From: Buttiauxella warmboldiae
GTDB lineage: Bacteria > Pseudomonadota > Gammaproteobacteria > Enterobacterales > Enterobacteriaceae
Assembly (NCBI RefSeq): GCF_003818135.1
Contig: NZ_RPOH01000030.1
Coordinates: forward strand, 78,415-142,414
Reading direction: 5' to 3'
Length of the DNA: 64,000 nt
Positions within the stretch are counted from its first letter, which is position 1, and the number at the start of each line of letters is the position of its first letter. The position numbers and the translations under genes were made by a program. Positions 1 to 10,063 of the stretch are shown here, piece after piece. Below the pieces are notes generated by a model, which saw only the letters and a program-made list of their open reading frames with translations, was not told the origin of the DNA and did no database searches.

Positions 1-84
1 TGCGGTACCCACGACCGCCGCCGCAACACAACCTTGTAGCAGCAACGCGGTAATAAGGACTGCAAGTGGCTTATATGCCTTCAT
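1..84 (-). CDS. dolP: DolP (YraP) outer-membrane lipoprotein, N-terminus only
   Basis: The first 28 codons are present and the rest lies beyond the window edge. They encode a lipoprotein signal peptide with hydrophobic core VLITALLL and lipobox LQGC. DolP is a dual-BON-domain outer-membrane lipoprotein that supports envelope integrity. The BON domains are not visible here, so the name rests on the signal sequence and on position: it follows diaA after 9 bases on the same strand, as in E. coli (lpoA-yraN-diaA-dolP). Confidence 0.85.
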   Translation of the reverse strand, partial: MKAYKPLAVLITALLLQGCVAAAVVGTA

Positions 85-93
85 CTGTGCTCC

Positions 94-684
94 TTAATCG
101 TCCTGGTGAGGGAATAACGTATTATCAATCAGATCGCATAAGCAGTTTACCGTCAGCATATGCATTTCCTGAATGCGTGCGCTGCGGTGAGAAGGGATGC
201 GAATTTCTACATCCTGCGGCCCCAGTAGCCCGGCCAGTTCCCCGCCATCATAGCCAGTCAATGCCACGATAGTCATATCGCGCGTCACCGCGGCTTCTAC
301 CGCTTTGACAATATCACGGCTGTTGCCACGGGTCGAAATAGCGAGCAAAACATCACCGGTTTGGCCAAGCGCACGTACTTGTTTGGCATACACTTCTTCG
401 TGTAAACGATCGTTGGCGATCGCGGTTAAGACCACGTTATCAGCGTTAAGTGCAATGGCAGGTAAACTTGGGCGCTCAGTTTCAAAGCGGTTGATCATGC
501 TGGCGGCAAAATGCTGGGCGTTGGCCGCTGAGGTGCCGTTACCGCAGCAAAGGATTTTATTGCCGTTGAGCAGCGACTGAACCAGCGTCATTGCGCCACG
601 GGAGATAGCATCTGGCAGAGCTTCCGCTGCGGCAATCTGGGTTTGAATACTTTCCGTGAAGCAGACTTTGATTCTTTCGAGCAC
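94..684 (-). CDS. diaA: DnaA initiator-associating protein DiaA
   Basis: A 196-residue SIS-fold protein, the length of E. coli DiaA. DiaA binds DnaA domain I as a tetramer and promotes timely assembly of DnaA on oriC. The phosphosugar-binding fold is recognisable from the [11 protein letters not shown] stretch (about residues 48-58) and the AISTRGNS segment (about 115-122). It lies 19 bases downstream of yraN and just before dolP, probably in one transcript with lpoA and yraN. No odd features. Confidence 0.96.
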   Translation of the reverse strand: MLERIKVCFTESIQTQIAAAEALPDAISRGAMTLVQSLLNGNKILCCGNGTSAANAQHFAASMINRFETERPSLPAIALNADNVVLTAIANDRLHEEVYAKQVRALGQTGDVLLAISTRGNSRDIVKAVEAAVTRDMTIVALTGYDGGELAGLLGPQDVEIRIPSHRSARIQEMHMLTVNCLCDLIDNTLFPHQDD

Positions 685-703
685 GTTAGTTTACCTGGTT
701 ACT

Positions 704-1099
704 TTAAACATCTGCGGTGAACGCGTTGGTTAACCACTCTATTTCATTGCCGGTGAAGGCTAACACATCGAAACGGCAATCCACAGTATCAAAACTTCCC
801 GATGTGCGGGCTAGCCAATATGAAGCCGCTTGCAAGAGCTTATGTTGCTTGCGACGCGTCACGCTTGTGGCCGCGTCACCGAAGAGACTGGAGCGGCGAT
901 ATCGTACTTCGATAAAAACGATAACGCCGCCGTGCTGCATGATGAGGTCGATTTCGCCGCCGCGAGAGTGGACGTTGGCGGCGATAAAACGCAGCCCTTT
1001 GCGTTCAAGAAAGCGGCGCGCTTCTGATTCATAGTGCGCGCCCGCCTGTTGACGACTCAGGAGGCGGGAACGATTTGACCCTGACTGAATTGCAGCCAA
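704..1099 (-). CDS. yraN: YraN, UPF0102 nuclease-fold family protein
   Basis: The family has a restriction-endonuclease-like fold; its function is unknown. The core motif is visible: GGEIDLI, then FIEVRYRR (the E...D...ExK-like arrangement), then KQHKL. I place the start at a TTG (1097-1099) because an AGGAA element lies just upstream and the resulting 131 residues equal the E. coli length. An in-frame ATG at 1123 would add eight residues unlike the family. With the TTG start, the gene begins 43 bases inside the 3' end of lpoA, which suggests translational coupling. Confidence 0.9.
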   Translation of the reverse strand: MAAIQSGSNRSRLLSRQQAGAHYESEARRFLERKGLRFIAANVHSRGGEIDLIMQHGGVIVFIEVRYRRSSLFGDAATSVTRRKQHKLLQAASYWLARTSGSFDTVDCRFDVLAFTGNEIEWLTNAFTADV

Positions 1100-3132
1100 T
1101 TTAATTTCCTGTTGATAACGCAATCCTGACTGGCAGAAAGCGTACCGGTATTGCCATTCACCTGGTAACCAGGCACCTGGCGCATTTGCGAGAAGTGGTT
1201 TGCCAGTGACCAGGCATCGACGCCCATTGCATACAGACGAGCCAGCGAGTAATCGTTATGCACGCTGCTCAGCGCCTGCTGCATCAACGACGGGTTGTTG
1301 CCCGCCAGCATCGGAATCTCGCTGAACTGCAACCCTTCCATTTCCAGACGGAAATCCGGGCCGTTTATCCCCTGTGAGCTGCGTGAGCTGGCGTACAGCT
1401 GCGCCGGACTACGGCTGCCGGTACGCATAGTAATCATTGGCTTGATAAGCGCCACTTCATCGGATGTCGCCACAATATAAGCGGCATCTACGCCACCGGA
1501 TACGGAGCCGGTAATTTGCGCATCTGTTGGCGGAGCCGGAATAGTCAGCCCGCCAATCGTCACGCTTTCTGCTTGCGCAGGCGCTGCGTTCACGGGCGTG
1601 CCGCTTAACGCGATACCTGAACCGCTGTTTATACCCTGCCTCAGCTCGGCCGTGGAGCCGAACTTCTGCTGCAGCACCGTACCGCCGCCAAGCTTCAGCC
1701 ACTCATCGGCAAAGGCTTTGGTCACTCGGTCACCCAGCGCGCTGCGCGGCACCAGCAGCAGCGGTGCACGGTGCCCCTGCTGCCAGATATGCTCTGCGGC
1801 ATCACGCGCCTCGTCTTCTGGTGATAGGGCGAAGTAGCAGATATTGGCGCGGTTCTGCACTTTTTCTGGCTGGTTGAGCGCCAGAATATTCAGCGGCGAG
1901 GTGGTCGTTGCCAGCCGATCGACATTGTTTTTAAGCAGTGGGCCGACGACTAAAGTGGCGCCATCCTGCTGGGCTTGTGCCAGCAACTGAGCGAGCGGTT
2001 GCGTGGTGGTGTCGTAAACTTTAATTTCCGCAGACGGATTAGCCGCAGCGGCTGGCGCTGGAGCCGGCTGTGCCTGAGGCGCTGCCGCTTGTGGAACCCC
2101 CGCCGTTTCTGCTGGCTGCTGAGTTAAGTCATCAACGGATGCCGCCGCAGGACTTGCGACCATATCAGGATCGGTTGGCTGCGGTAACGCCGCCTGGGGG
2201 GTAGCAACAGATTGTGCGTTAGCATCCGGCGCTGGTGCTGCCGCATTAGATTGCGCTACCGGCGCTGAACCCATGTTTTTCGCCGCTTCAAAACCTTGCT
2301 GAATGGTACGACCAAATACCGCAGCCTGCCCGCTTAGCGGCAACAGCAGGGCGATTTTCTCAGTCGAAGCCGGTTTATAATTCTGCATATTGCTTAGCTG
2401 AGTGGGCAACGTTTTGGCCCCCGGATTTTGCGGGTAGCGCGTTTGCCAGTCTTTAATCCCGGCTTTCAGCATTTCCGGGTCGTTGCGGTTATCGTTCCAT
2501 ACGCGTTGCAGATCCAGCCAGCCTTGCAGCGTATTTTCGTCTGCATTAATCACCAGCGCATTCATCTGTTCCGGCGTCATCTGCGACAGTGCCTGCCAGG
2601 TGCCGTCGATATTTTTCTGATGTGCAGGGCCGCTCAGCATAGGCTCCTGGGCAATATAAGTGCGCAGCAACTCAAGCGACGGACGATTCTGGTTGGTATC
2701 GATAACCGCCTGGTAATAGCGCGCCTGCTGATTTTTGTTCAGCTCAGCCAGATTGATTTTTGCCAGCGCGGCGTTAGCGGCGGCGTAATCTTTCTGCGCG
2801 ACTCTGATTTCCGGCACCAGCAGCTGTTGTTCACGGCGCTGTTCATCACTCATCTCTTTTGGCAGCTGATTGTAGAGATCAACGGCCTGCTGAGTTTTGC
2901 CTTCTTTCACCAGCGCATGAATGGCGAGTAATTGCCAGGTGGTCTTGCTATCATCACCGCTTTGCTGCATCTGTTGCAGATAATAGGCGGAATCCGCTGT
3001 GGCTTCGCCCTGCATATGCGCGGTTGCCTGATCTGGTGCTTTTGTCGTGGTACAGCCAGCGAATATTAGCGCGGCCAGTACAACCGGCAGACAGCGCCCG
3101 GCTTTAGAACGAATAATTTTAGACGGTACCAT
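1057..3132 (-). CDS. lpoA: LpoA, outer-membrane lipoprotein activator of PBP1a
   Basis: LpoA reaches from the outer membrane through the periplasm to stimulate the transpeptidase activity of PBP1a (MrcA) in cell-wall synthesis. The 691-residue product starts with a lipoprotein signal and lipobox FAGC (Cys27). It then has an N-terminal TPR-like helical domain (about 30-250), a flexible Ala/Pro/Gln-rich linker (about 285-365) and a C-terminal periplasmic-binding-protein-like domain with [12 protein letters not shown] at its start. It is slightly longer than E. coli LpoA, mostly through the low-complexity linker. It is divergent from rsmI, with 62 bases between the start codons. Confidence 0.97.
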   Translation of the reverse strand: MVPSKIIRSKAGRCLPVVLAALIFAGCTTTKAPDQATAHMQGEATADSAYYLQQMQQSGDDSKTTWQLLAIHALVKEGKTQQAVDLYNQLPKEMSDEQRREQQLLVPEIRVAQKDYAAANAALAKINLAELNKNQQARYYQAVIDTNQNRPSLELLRTYIAQEPMLSGPAHQKNIDGTWQALSQMTPEQMNALVINADENTLQGWLDLQRVWNDNRNDPEMLKAGIKDWQTRYPQNPGAKTLPTQLSNMQNYKPASTEKIALLLPLSGQAAVFGRTIQQGFEAAKNMGSAPVAQSNAAAPAPDANAQSVATPQAALPQPTDPDMVASPAAASVDDLTQQPAETAGVPQAAAPQAQPAPAPAAAANPSAEIKVYDTTTQPLAQLLAQAQQDGATLVVGPLLKNNVDRLATTTSPLNILALNQPEKVQNRANICYFALSPEDEARDAAEHIWQQGHRAPLLLVPRSALGDRVTKAFADEWLKLGGGTVLQQKFGSTAELRQGINSGSGIALSGTPVNAAPAQAESVTIGGLTIPAPPTDAQITGSVSGGVDAAYIVATSDEVALIKPMITMRTGSRSPAQLYASSRSSQGINGPDFRLEMEGLQFSEIPMLAGNNPSLMQQALSSVHNDYSLARLYAMGVDAWSLANHFSQMRQVPGYQVNGNTGTLSASQDCVINRKLNWLQFSQGQIVPAS

Positions 3133-3194
3133 TCTGTATCCAGTGTAATTTTTATCTCAGTGTTCAATATTAAATCGGCAATACGGATGAAACA

Positions 3195-4061
3195 ATGAAA
3201 CAACTCGAAACGGCGGCTATTTCTGCCAGCACGCTCTACATCGTTCCGACACCCATCGGTAACCTCGGCGATATCACACAGCGGGCGTTATCCGTGTTGC
3301 AAAGCGTTGACCTGATTGCCGCCGAAGATACTCGCCATACCGGTTTGCTGCTGCAACATTTTGCGATTAATGCGCGCATGTTCGCACTGCACGATCATAA
3401 CGAACAGCAAAAATCAGAAACCCTGCTGGCTAAACTGCAGCAAGGGCAAAGCATCGCGTTAGTTTCTGATGCAGGAACGCCACTGATTAACGATCCCGGC
3501 TACCATTTGGTACGAACCTGCCGTGAAGCGGGTATCCGCGTGGTGCCGTTGCCAGGGCCGTGTGCGGCGATAGCTGCATTAAGCGCGGCGGGTTTACCTT
3601 CCGACCGTTTTTGCTACGAAGGTTTTCTGCCGGCAAAATCCAAAGGCCGTCGCGACGCGCTTAAAGCGATAGAGCAAGAACCGCGCACGCTCATCTTTTA
3701 CGAGTCTACCCATCGTCTGCTCGATAGTTTAGATGATATATGCGCTGTGCTGGGCGAATCGCGTTATGTCGTGCTGGCGCGCGAGCTAACAAAAACCTGG
3801 GAATCCATTCACGGTGCGCCGATTGGTGAGCTGGCGGCGTGGGTCAAAGAAGACGAAAACCGTCGTAAAGGCGAGATGGTGCTGATTGTTGAAGGCTTTA
3901 AAGCGCCTGCCGATGATGCGTTGCCAGCCGATGCGCTGCGCACTTTGGCACTGCTGCAAACTGAACTGCCACTGAAAAAAGCCGCTGCGCTAGCTGCTGA
4001 AATCCACGGCGTGAAGAAGAATGCGCTGTATAAATATGCTCTGGAAAATAGCGAGAAATAA
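3195..4061 (+). CDS. rsmI: 16S rRNA (cytidine1402-2'-O)-methyltransferase RsmI
   Basis: RsmI methylates the ribose of C1402 in the decoding centre of 16S rRNA, using S-adenosylmethionine. The 288-residue protein shows the tetrapyrrole-methylase fold: [12 protein letters not shown] near residue 15, AAEDTRHT near 49, [12 protein letters not shown] near 95 and PLPGPCAAI near 120. It is divergently transcribed from lpoA and ends before a strong terminator. The neighbourhood is the same as in E. coli. Confidence 0.97.
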   Translation: MKQLETAAISASTLYIVPTPIGNLGDITQRALSVLQSVDLIAAEDTRHTGLLLQHFAINARMFALHDHNEQQKSETLLAKLQQGQSIALVSDAGTPLINDPGYHLVRTCREAGIRVVPLPGPCAAIAALSAAGLPSDRFCYEGFLPAKSKGRRDALKAIEQEPRTLIFYESTHRLLDSLDDICAVLGESRYVVLARELTKTWESIHGAPIGELAAWVKEDENRRKGEMVLIVEGFKAPADDALPADALRTLALLQTELPLKKAAALAAEIHGVKKNALYKYALENSEK

Positions 4062-4109
4062 GTTATTCCGGGATGCGTATTGTGCTTTTGATTAATCCGG
4101 ATGAATGAA

Positions 4110-4143
4110 CCCCCCGCAGTCTCAACTGCGGGGGGACTTTTAA
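4110..4143 (+). terminator. Rho-independent terminator after rsmI
   Basis: An 11-bp perfect stem (CCCCCCGCAGT with ACTGCGGGGGG) has a 4-base loop and is followed by ACTTTTAAATTT. It lies 48 bases after the rsmI stop. Because the stem is symmetrical it may also stop transcription arriving from the GH36 gene on the other strand. Confidence 0.85.
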
Positions 4144-4160
4144 ATTTAACACTGTGAGTT

Positions 4161-6059
4161 TTATTTCGCGTCTGTAGCGGGTGTTGCCTCTATCACCAGC
4201 GTTTGCAGCGGTTTCAGCGTAACTATAACCGGTTTGCTGTAGTCGCCAGGCAGCGTGATATTTGCGCCATAGATTGGCTTTAGTGTGAATTGTGTCGCTT
4301 CACCGTCAGGGATTTCAAAGCTCTTCGTCAAATCCAGATAGTAGTTTTGTTCTTTATCTGACGGATTACGTAAACCAAAGATGGCTTTATTTTTGTTCCA
4401 CGATGCCCAGCCATAAACGTCGAGCGCTGTTGGATCGCCACCAATCCAGTGGGTATCGACCAGCACGCTACTGTTCGCTCGTGACCATTTCGCAGCATTG
4501 GCCAGCGTGTCCCATTTGGCACCGTTGAGCATGGATGGCGTGATATACAGCTCTTGTAGCTGAGTGCCGGTAGCAAAGTAGCTCCAGACCTGATCGGCGA
4601 AATCGCTGTCCGTCTGAATTTTCTCTAGTCCAAAATAGGCATTCTCAGCACTGACAATTCCGTGATACATCAGCGAATTTATCGGAAAAAGTGGACCTTT
4701 ACGTACAATCGAACGATATGTCTCAGCGTCACGATAGGTCATCCATTGTTGTACCGGTGAACCTTTGCCATACACGTTAATATCGTCGCCCTGACGCCAG
4801 ATAGAGTCGGCATAGAACAACCAGGACGGGCTGGCGTCGGTGCCGGTTGTCAGATTAATAAACAGGTCTTTATTTGCCGTACGCATGTTTTTAATCAGCT
4901 CAATTGAGGCATCAAAATCGGACGCAAACTGGCTACCTTTAATCCAGTTATTGGCATTGCCCATACCATCAAGTTTGAACGAAGTAATATGCTCATTGCT
5001 GATTAATTTAATAATTTGTTCATTAAAGTTACGGAAATAGTTGGGGCCAGAGAGGGCAAACTTCCCGTCAACAGTTTCAAATCCATTCTCTTTGGCATGG
5101 GAGACGCGAATATCGCGTGGTTTGTTATAGCCTCCCCACGGAGATAACCATAAACCAACGGAAGTATGGAAACTGTCGGCTTTATTTTTCACAACGCCAA
5201 ACCCGTTACTGAACGCCGGGCCAAATAGCCATTTTCCTGTGCGATCGTCCCAGCCATCATCCAGTAAAAAACCATCCAGCTTCACACCGCGCTTTTTAAT
5301 CAGTTCATCAGCGTAAGCATCCATCCGATTAAGGACATCTTTTTCGCTATAGGTGGTAAAGAAGCCGATATCCATCCAGCTGTTGTAATGAAGATATGGC
5401 TGATACGGACGCGGGCGCATAGCATTGATAAATTCATTGAAGCTACGGCGCAGCTGGTTTGTTGCCTCAAAGGTGCCGAAGTAGGTGGTATAGGTAACCG
5501 GGGCATCCGTTTTAATCGGTGTTTTTAACCCAACATTCAGATTGGTTGTAGTTTCATAGGCATAAGTATTAACGATGGGCTTTTCCGGCAGGATAAAAAA
5601 GCTATCAGCGATAATGGGCGAGCTATTAATGGCTCCATTAACATAAGGTGCTTGTGATTGCCCTTTCGTTGGGAAGAACGTTATTTTTGCAACCTCCTGC
5701 GCCTTGCCTTTCGCTTTAATTGTATAGTCGATACTTGCATACTTTTCTTTCAGAACATTCAACACTACGGTGACGGAAAAATCTTTATGGTCATAATCGA
5801 TATGGATTGAATTATCTTTTTGGCTGATGTTTTTTACTTTAAAGTCGGTTGCGTGGATGACCTTTTCATTTGGAAGAGTCAGAAAGAACAACTCTTTAGG
5901 CGCCAGCTTGCTCGCTGAAAGTTTATCCTTAATCACGACTGCAGAATGAGTGCCGTCAAATGAGATGGCGATATTGTTGTTTGTGAGCAGATATTCGGTA
6001 GCGAACGCGCTATTGCTAACCAGCAAAAGTAATAACGAGCTTTTAATGATTCTATTCAT
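4161..6059 (-). CDS. Periplasmic GH36-type alpha-galactosidase / alpha-N-acetylgalactosaminidase
   Basis: The 632-residue protein has a Sec signal peptide (cleavage near AFA, residues 18-20). It has an N-terminal beta-sandwich region and a clan-D (beta/alpha)8 barrel. Seen motifs are LLDDGWDDR (about 265-273), LWLSPWGG, FKLDG with Asp364 as the likely nucleophile, and WRQGDD with Asp425/426 as likely acid/base; this matches the family pattern. Substrate is inferred only: it sits at the end of a GalNAc operon, 75 bases after kbaY, so release of alpha-linked GalNAc in the periplasm for uptake by AgaVWEF is plausible. It is visibly AT-richer than its neighbours, which suggests a later addition to the cluster. 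Plain galactosidase activity is an alternative. Confidence 0.75.
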   Translation of the reverse strand: MNRIIKSSLLLLLVSNSAFATEYLLTNNNIAISFDGTHSAVVIKDKLSASKLAPKELFFLTLPNEKVIHATDFKVKNISQKDNSIHIDYDHKDFSVTVVLNVLKEKYASIDYTIKAKGKAQEVAKITFFPTKGQSQAPYVNGAINSSPIIADSFFILPEKPIVNTYAYETTTNLNVGLKTPIKTDAPVTYTTYFGTFEATNQLRRSFNEFINAMRPRPYQPYLHYNSWMDIGFFTTYSEKDVLNRMDAYADELIKKRGVKLDGFLLDDGWDDRTGKWLFGPAFSNGFGVVKNKADSFHTSVGLWLSPWGGYNKPRDIRVSHAKENGFETVDGKFALSGPNYFRNFNEQIIKLISNEHITSFKLDGMGNANNWIKGSQFASDFDASIELIKNMRTANKDLFINLTTGTDASPSWLFYADSIWRQGDDINVYGKGSPVQQWMTYRDAETYRSIVRKGPLFPINSLMYHGIVSAENAYFGLEKIQTDSDFADQVWSYFATGTQLQELYITPSMLNGAKWDTLANAAKWSRANSSVLVDTHWIGGDPTALDVYGWASWNKNKAIFGLRNPSDKEQNYYLDLTKSFEIPDGEATQFTLKPIYGANITLPGDYSKPVIVTLKPLQTLVIEATPATDAK

Positions 6060-6091
6060 CTGCGTTTCCTGTCAGGGTATTTTCAAATGCA

Positions 6092-6121
6092 GGGTGTTAT
6101 CCATATTTATGGGTAACACCC
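6092..6121 (-). other. Hairpin between kbaY and the GH36 gene
   Basis: An inverted repeat (GGGTGTTA...TAACACCC with internal CCATA/TATGG) can form a long stem in the 75-base gap. There is no U-run after it on the minus strand, so it looks more like an mRNA processing or stabilising hairpin than a terminator. It may reduce expression of the distal gene. Confidence 0.5.
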
Positions 6122-6134
6122 TGAGCGGAAAAAT

Positions 6135-7025
<891 letters not shown>

Positions 7026-8180
7026 TCAGCCTTTCCACGGATGAATAATGACACCTTTTACAACACGGTTGACCGTGCCGCTGGCAGAAGGCGTATCAGG
7101 GGTAATGCCTGCTTTGATGGATTCGGTCAGCGCGAAAATCTGCGCATACATCAGGAAGCAGAAAGCCTGCTCAACGTCGATAAAATCACGGGCAGGCGGT
7201 AACCAGATATGCGGCCCGGCTTCGACTTGCGGGCACGGCGAAGAGCAGATAGCGACAACGTGCAGGGCTTGCTGGTCGCGGCGCAGTTCAGCCAGTAAAT
7301 CGAGATCGTACTGGCGGGTATACGGATGGCTTGAAACCATCACCACAACCAGCGTTTGGTCGTTAACCAGTGATTTTGGGCCGTGACGGAACCCGGCTGG
7401 AGAGTCATAAAATGCCGCCAGTTTACCTGCCGTTAGCTCCAGCACTTTTAATGCGGATTCACGCGCCACGCCCTGCAGGCCACCGCTGCCGAGGTAAACC
7501 ACGCGTTTAAAAGGCCCATCGCCAAACACGCTGCCATGGAATTCGCCCTGTGAGGCAATGATTTGTTCACAGCGTCTGGCAACATCCTGGAAAGTGTTGC
7601 TGTTAATGATATCTGGCGCAAAGACAGCGAGGCAGCTTGCCATCATGGTGGTGATACTGCTGGTCATGGCGAAGCCGCGATCGTGGGTTTCCGGCGGCAT
7701 TAACAGCGCCAGCGAATTACCGCTTGTCGCCGCGTTCTGATACAGGCTACCGGCCTCATTGCAGGTGATGATCAGGTGGTAACACTCTTTGACTAGCTGG
7801 TTGACCAAATCCACTGCCGCAACGCTTTCCGGGCTGTTACCCGAGCGCGCAAATGAAACCAGCAGCGTAGGTGTTTGTTCGGCTAAGTAATCCAGCGGGT
7901 TCGTCACAAGATCGGTGGTGGGCACGGCAACAAAGTTTTTCCCGGTGTGGCGTGACAGCCACGGGGTAATGATATCGCCAATAAACGCGGAGGTTCCTGC
8001 GCCCGTCAGGATGATTTTTAACGAGGTGTTTTGCAGCAAAGGCGCAAGGAACGTATCGATGTGGCTGCGCTGATGATCGATATTGTTTAACGATCGCAGC
8101 CAGCTTCCCGGCTGTTGGCGGATCTCTTTTTCGGTCCAGGTGGATGTGCCGGAAAGACAGGCAGATTGGGTTTCGCTCAT
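7026..8180 (-). CDS. agaS: D-galactosamine-6-phosphate deaminase/isomerase AgaS
   Basis: AgaS converts galactosamine 6-phosphate to tagatose 6-phosphate and ammonia. The 384-residue protein carries two SIS domains; the sugar-phosphate loops are ILTGAGTSAFIGD (about 57-69) and VYLGSGGLQGVARE (about 218-231), with FRHGPKSL in the second domain. It is the first gene of the agaS-kbaY-GH36 transcript and has its own promoter region with AgaR-like sites upstream. No agaI homologue is present in the cluster, in keeping with AgaS being the functional deaminase. Confidence 0.95.
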   Translation of the reverse strand: MSETQSACLSGTSTWTEKEIRQQPGSWLRSLNNIDHQRSHIDTFLAPLLQNTSLKIILTGAGTSAFIGDIITPWLSRHTGKNFVAVPTTDLVTNPLDYLAEQTPTLLVSFARSGNSPESVAAVDLVNQLVKECYHLIITCNEAGSLYQNAATSGNSLALLMPPETHDRGFAMTSSITTMMASCLAVFAPDIINSNTFQDVARRCEQIIASQGEFHGSVFGDGPFKRVVYLGSGGLQGVARESALKVLELTAGKLAAFYDSPAGFRHGPKSLVNDQTLVVVMVSSHPYTRQYDLDLLAELRRDQQALHVVAICSSPCPQVEAGPHIWLPPARDFIDVEQAFCFLMYAQIFALTESIKAGITPDTPSASGTVNRVVKGVIIHPWKG

Positions 8181-8235
8181 AACTCAGTCCTTAGCAGTGC
8201 AGGATCATCGGAAGTAGCACAAAGCAGAAAAGGAC

Positions 8236-8336
8236 AATCTTTCGTTTTGTTTCATTTGCTCAGCTTTATGCTTGAATAAAATCTATAGAAAAGAAAATGA
8301 AAGGTCAATGTAATAAAAGAAATAAAACGAAAAATG
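8236..8336. promoter_or_regulatory. AgaR operator-like sites upstream of agaS
   Basis: Three sequences resemble the known AgaR operator, a run of TTTC/TTTY steps. They lie at 8236-8259 (forward: TTTCGTTTTGTTTCATTT), about 8286-8309 (reverse) and 8313-8336 (reverse: TTTTCGTTTTATTTCTTT). They sit in the 303-base gap that must contain the agaS promoter. Sites of the same type recur upstream of kbaZ and agaR. Confidence 0.75.
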
Positions 8337-8433
8337 CGTTCCAGGAAAAGACGGTTTATTATTAATATATTGATTTAAATTAATATTTAATGAATTTAAA
8401 TAGCATGGATAAATTTAATCGAAAGGAAAAGAA

Positions 8434-8461
8434 AGATCTGCCAGCGGGGAGATGGCAGACC
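8434..8461 (-). terminator. Likely terminator after agaA
   Basis: On the minus strand the hairpin TCTGCCA...TGGCAGA is followed by TCTTTCTTTTCC, 23 bases after the agaA stop. The stem is short and the U-tract is broken by C, so termination may be partial, with read-through into agaS. Confidence 0.55.
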
Positions 8462-8483
8462 AAAACGGAGCACAATGAAAGCG

Positions 8484-9617
8484 CTACAGGGAGAGCGCCT
8501 GGCCGTCAGACCAGACGTTGTGCAGTAAAAGCTGCGGGTTAAGCGCAATAATATGGGCGCGTTTACCTACGGCCAAGGAACCTAACTGCTTATCTAACCC
8601 GAGCATTTTAGCCGGATGAAGCGACGCCATATGAATGGCATCTGCGGCAGCCACACCGACGTTATTCACCAGGTTTCGTACGGCCGCATCAAGCGTCAGA
8701 GCGCTTCCTGCCAGCCCGCCGCTTGCGGTGCGCACGATCCCGTGATGCAGGGTTACCGGGTGCCCGCAAATTGAATAGTTACCGTCAGGCATACCGGCGG
8801 CCCTCATGGCATCGGTAATCAGAACAATGCGCGGCCCGGCGCAGGTACAGCTGATATTCATGACGGCCGGGTGCACGTGGTGCCCGTCGGCAATCAATTC
8901 CAGCCAGGCACGTTTGTCGGTTAAACCTGCACCCACCATTCCCGGGTTGCGGTGATGCAAACCCGTCATACCGTTAAAGCAGTGCACCAGGCCATCAGCC
9001 CCGGCATCGAATGCCTGCATGGTCTCCTCATAACTGGCGGCGCTATGGCCGAGCATCACGCGGATATCACGGCTTTTCAGATGCCTGATAGTGTCCAGCG
9101 TCGCGGGTTTTTCCGCCGCTAACGCCACCACGCGCAACGTGTTTTGCGACACGGCTATCAGCCGATCCAGCTCTGCGCTATCCAGCTCGCGAAATAACTC
9201 GGGTGGATGAGCACCTTTGTTAAGTGGCGTGAAATATGGCCCTTCGAGGTAGCTACCTAGCACGCTGGCACCTGGCCCGCCGTGAAAATAGCGTTGCGCA
9301 ATACGCCGCAACGCTCGTTCAATATCGGCAAGCGGGGCGGTGACGGTAGTGGGTAACCAGGCTCCCACCCCTTCCCGCGCTTTGTGCATTGCCAGCCGGT
9401 CGAGAGCCGTGGGGTCGTCATCCATGACATCAACCCCATCGCCGCCGTGAACATGAATATCAATGTAAGCCGGGCACAGCAGCTCTGCATCGCGCGCCGT
9501 TATTCCTACAGGGATAGGCTCAATGGCGACAATAGTGCCGTTATCGATGCGTAGCTGGTGGTCGTCTCGCCAGCCCTGCTCGGTAAGGAGGCGCCTGGCG
9601 CGTAGCAGGGTGGTCAT
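8484..9617 (-). CDS. agaA: N-acetylgalactosamine-6-phosphate deacetylase AgaA
   Basis: AgaA removes the acetyl group from GalNAc 6-phosphate to give galactosamine 6-phosphate for AgaS. The 377-residue protein belongs to the NagA amidohydrolase family. Seen features are the metal-site DIHVHGGDG (about 53-61), an EGPYF glutamate motif (about 126-130), LGHSAAS, HCFNGM and ITDAM. A full-length gene distinguishes this organism from E. coli K-12, whose agaA is truncated. It overlaps agaF by 4 bases (ATGA), which indicates translational coupling. Confidence 0.93.
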   Translation of the reverse strand: MTTLLRARRLLTEQGWRDDHQLRIDNGTIVAIEPIPVGITARDAELLCPAYIDIHVHGGDGVDVMDDDPTALDRLAMHKAREGVGAWLPTTVTAPLADIERALRRIAQRYFHGGPGASVLGSYLEGPYFTPLNKGAHPPELFRELDSAELDRLIAVSQNTLRVVALAAEKPATLDTIRHLKSRDIRVMLGHSAASYEETMQAFDAGADGLVHCFNGMTGLHHRNPGMVGAGLTDKRAWLELIADGHHVHPAVMNISCTCAGPRIVLITDAMRAAGMPDGNYSICGHPVTLHHGIVRTASGGLAGSALTLDAAVRNLVNNVGVAAADAIHMASLHPAKMLGLDKQLGSLAVGKRAHIIALNPQLLLHNVWSDGQALSL

Positions 9618-10048
9618 ATTCCTTCCTCAACCGCCTCAGCTTCGCGGTAGCGTCCCATTTCATCCACCAGGCTGGTTAAACCACGATGGCCGCATTCCAG
9701 AGCCTGAAGGCGGAACTCTTTACTGCTTAGCCCATCGCGCTCCAGCACCATTTCCAGCAGCAATTGCAGGTTGATGCCGGTGATCACTTCGCGGTCCTCT
9801 TTCTCCAGCGCCAGGGTGGAGGCCACGCGGAAGGGGGTACCGCCGAGTAAATCGGTTAAAAACACCAGCCCTTCGCTCTCATCTAATGCGCCAATGGCTT
9901 CTTCAAACTGAGCCGTGAGTAATGCCGTTGAGGAGGTTTCAGGAAAATCAATGGCGATAAACTGCTCTTGTTCGCCCAGAATCTGCTTCATCGCTTTTTC
10001 CAGCCCGCTGGCAAAGCCACCGTGACCGCTAAGAATAATGCTTAACAT
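9614..10048 (-). CDS. agaF: PTS enzyme IIA, N-acetylgalactosamine-specific (AgaF)
   Basis: A mannose-family IIA component that passes phosphate from HPr to AgaV. The 144-residue protein has the phosphorylated histidine in LSGHGGFASG (His9) and the conserved FLTDLLGGTPF segment (about 83-93). It lies 15 bases after agaE and overlaps agaA. The set V-W-E-F is the GalNAc transporter; the galactosamine-specific agaBCD set is absent from this window. Confidence 0.94.
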   Translation of the reverse strand: MLSIILSGHGGFASGLEKAMKQILGEQEQFIAIDFPETSSTALLTAQFEEAIGALDESEGLVFLTDLLGGTPFRVASTLALEKEDREVITGINLQLLLEMVLERDGLSSKEFRLQALECGHRGLTSLVDEMGRYREAEAVEEGI

Positions 10049-10063
10049 ATTGTTTTCTCTCGA

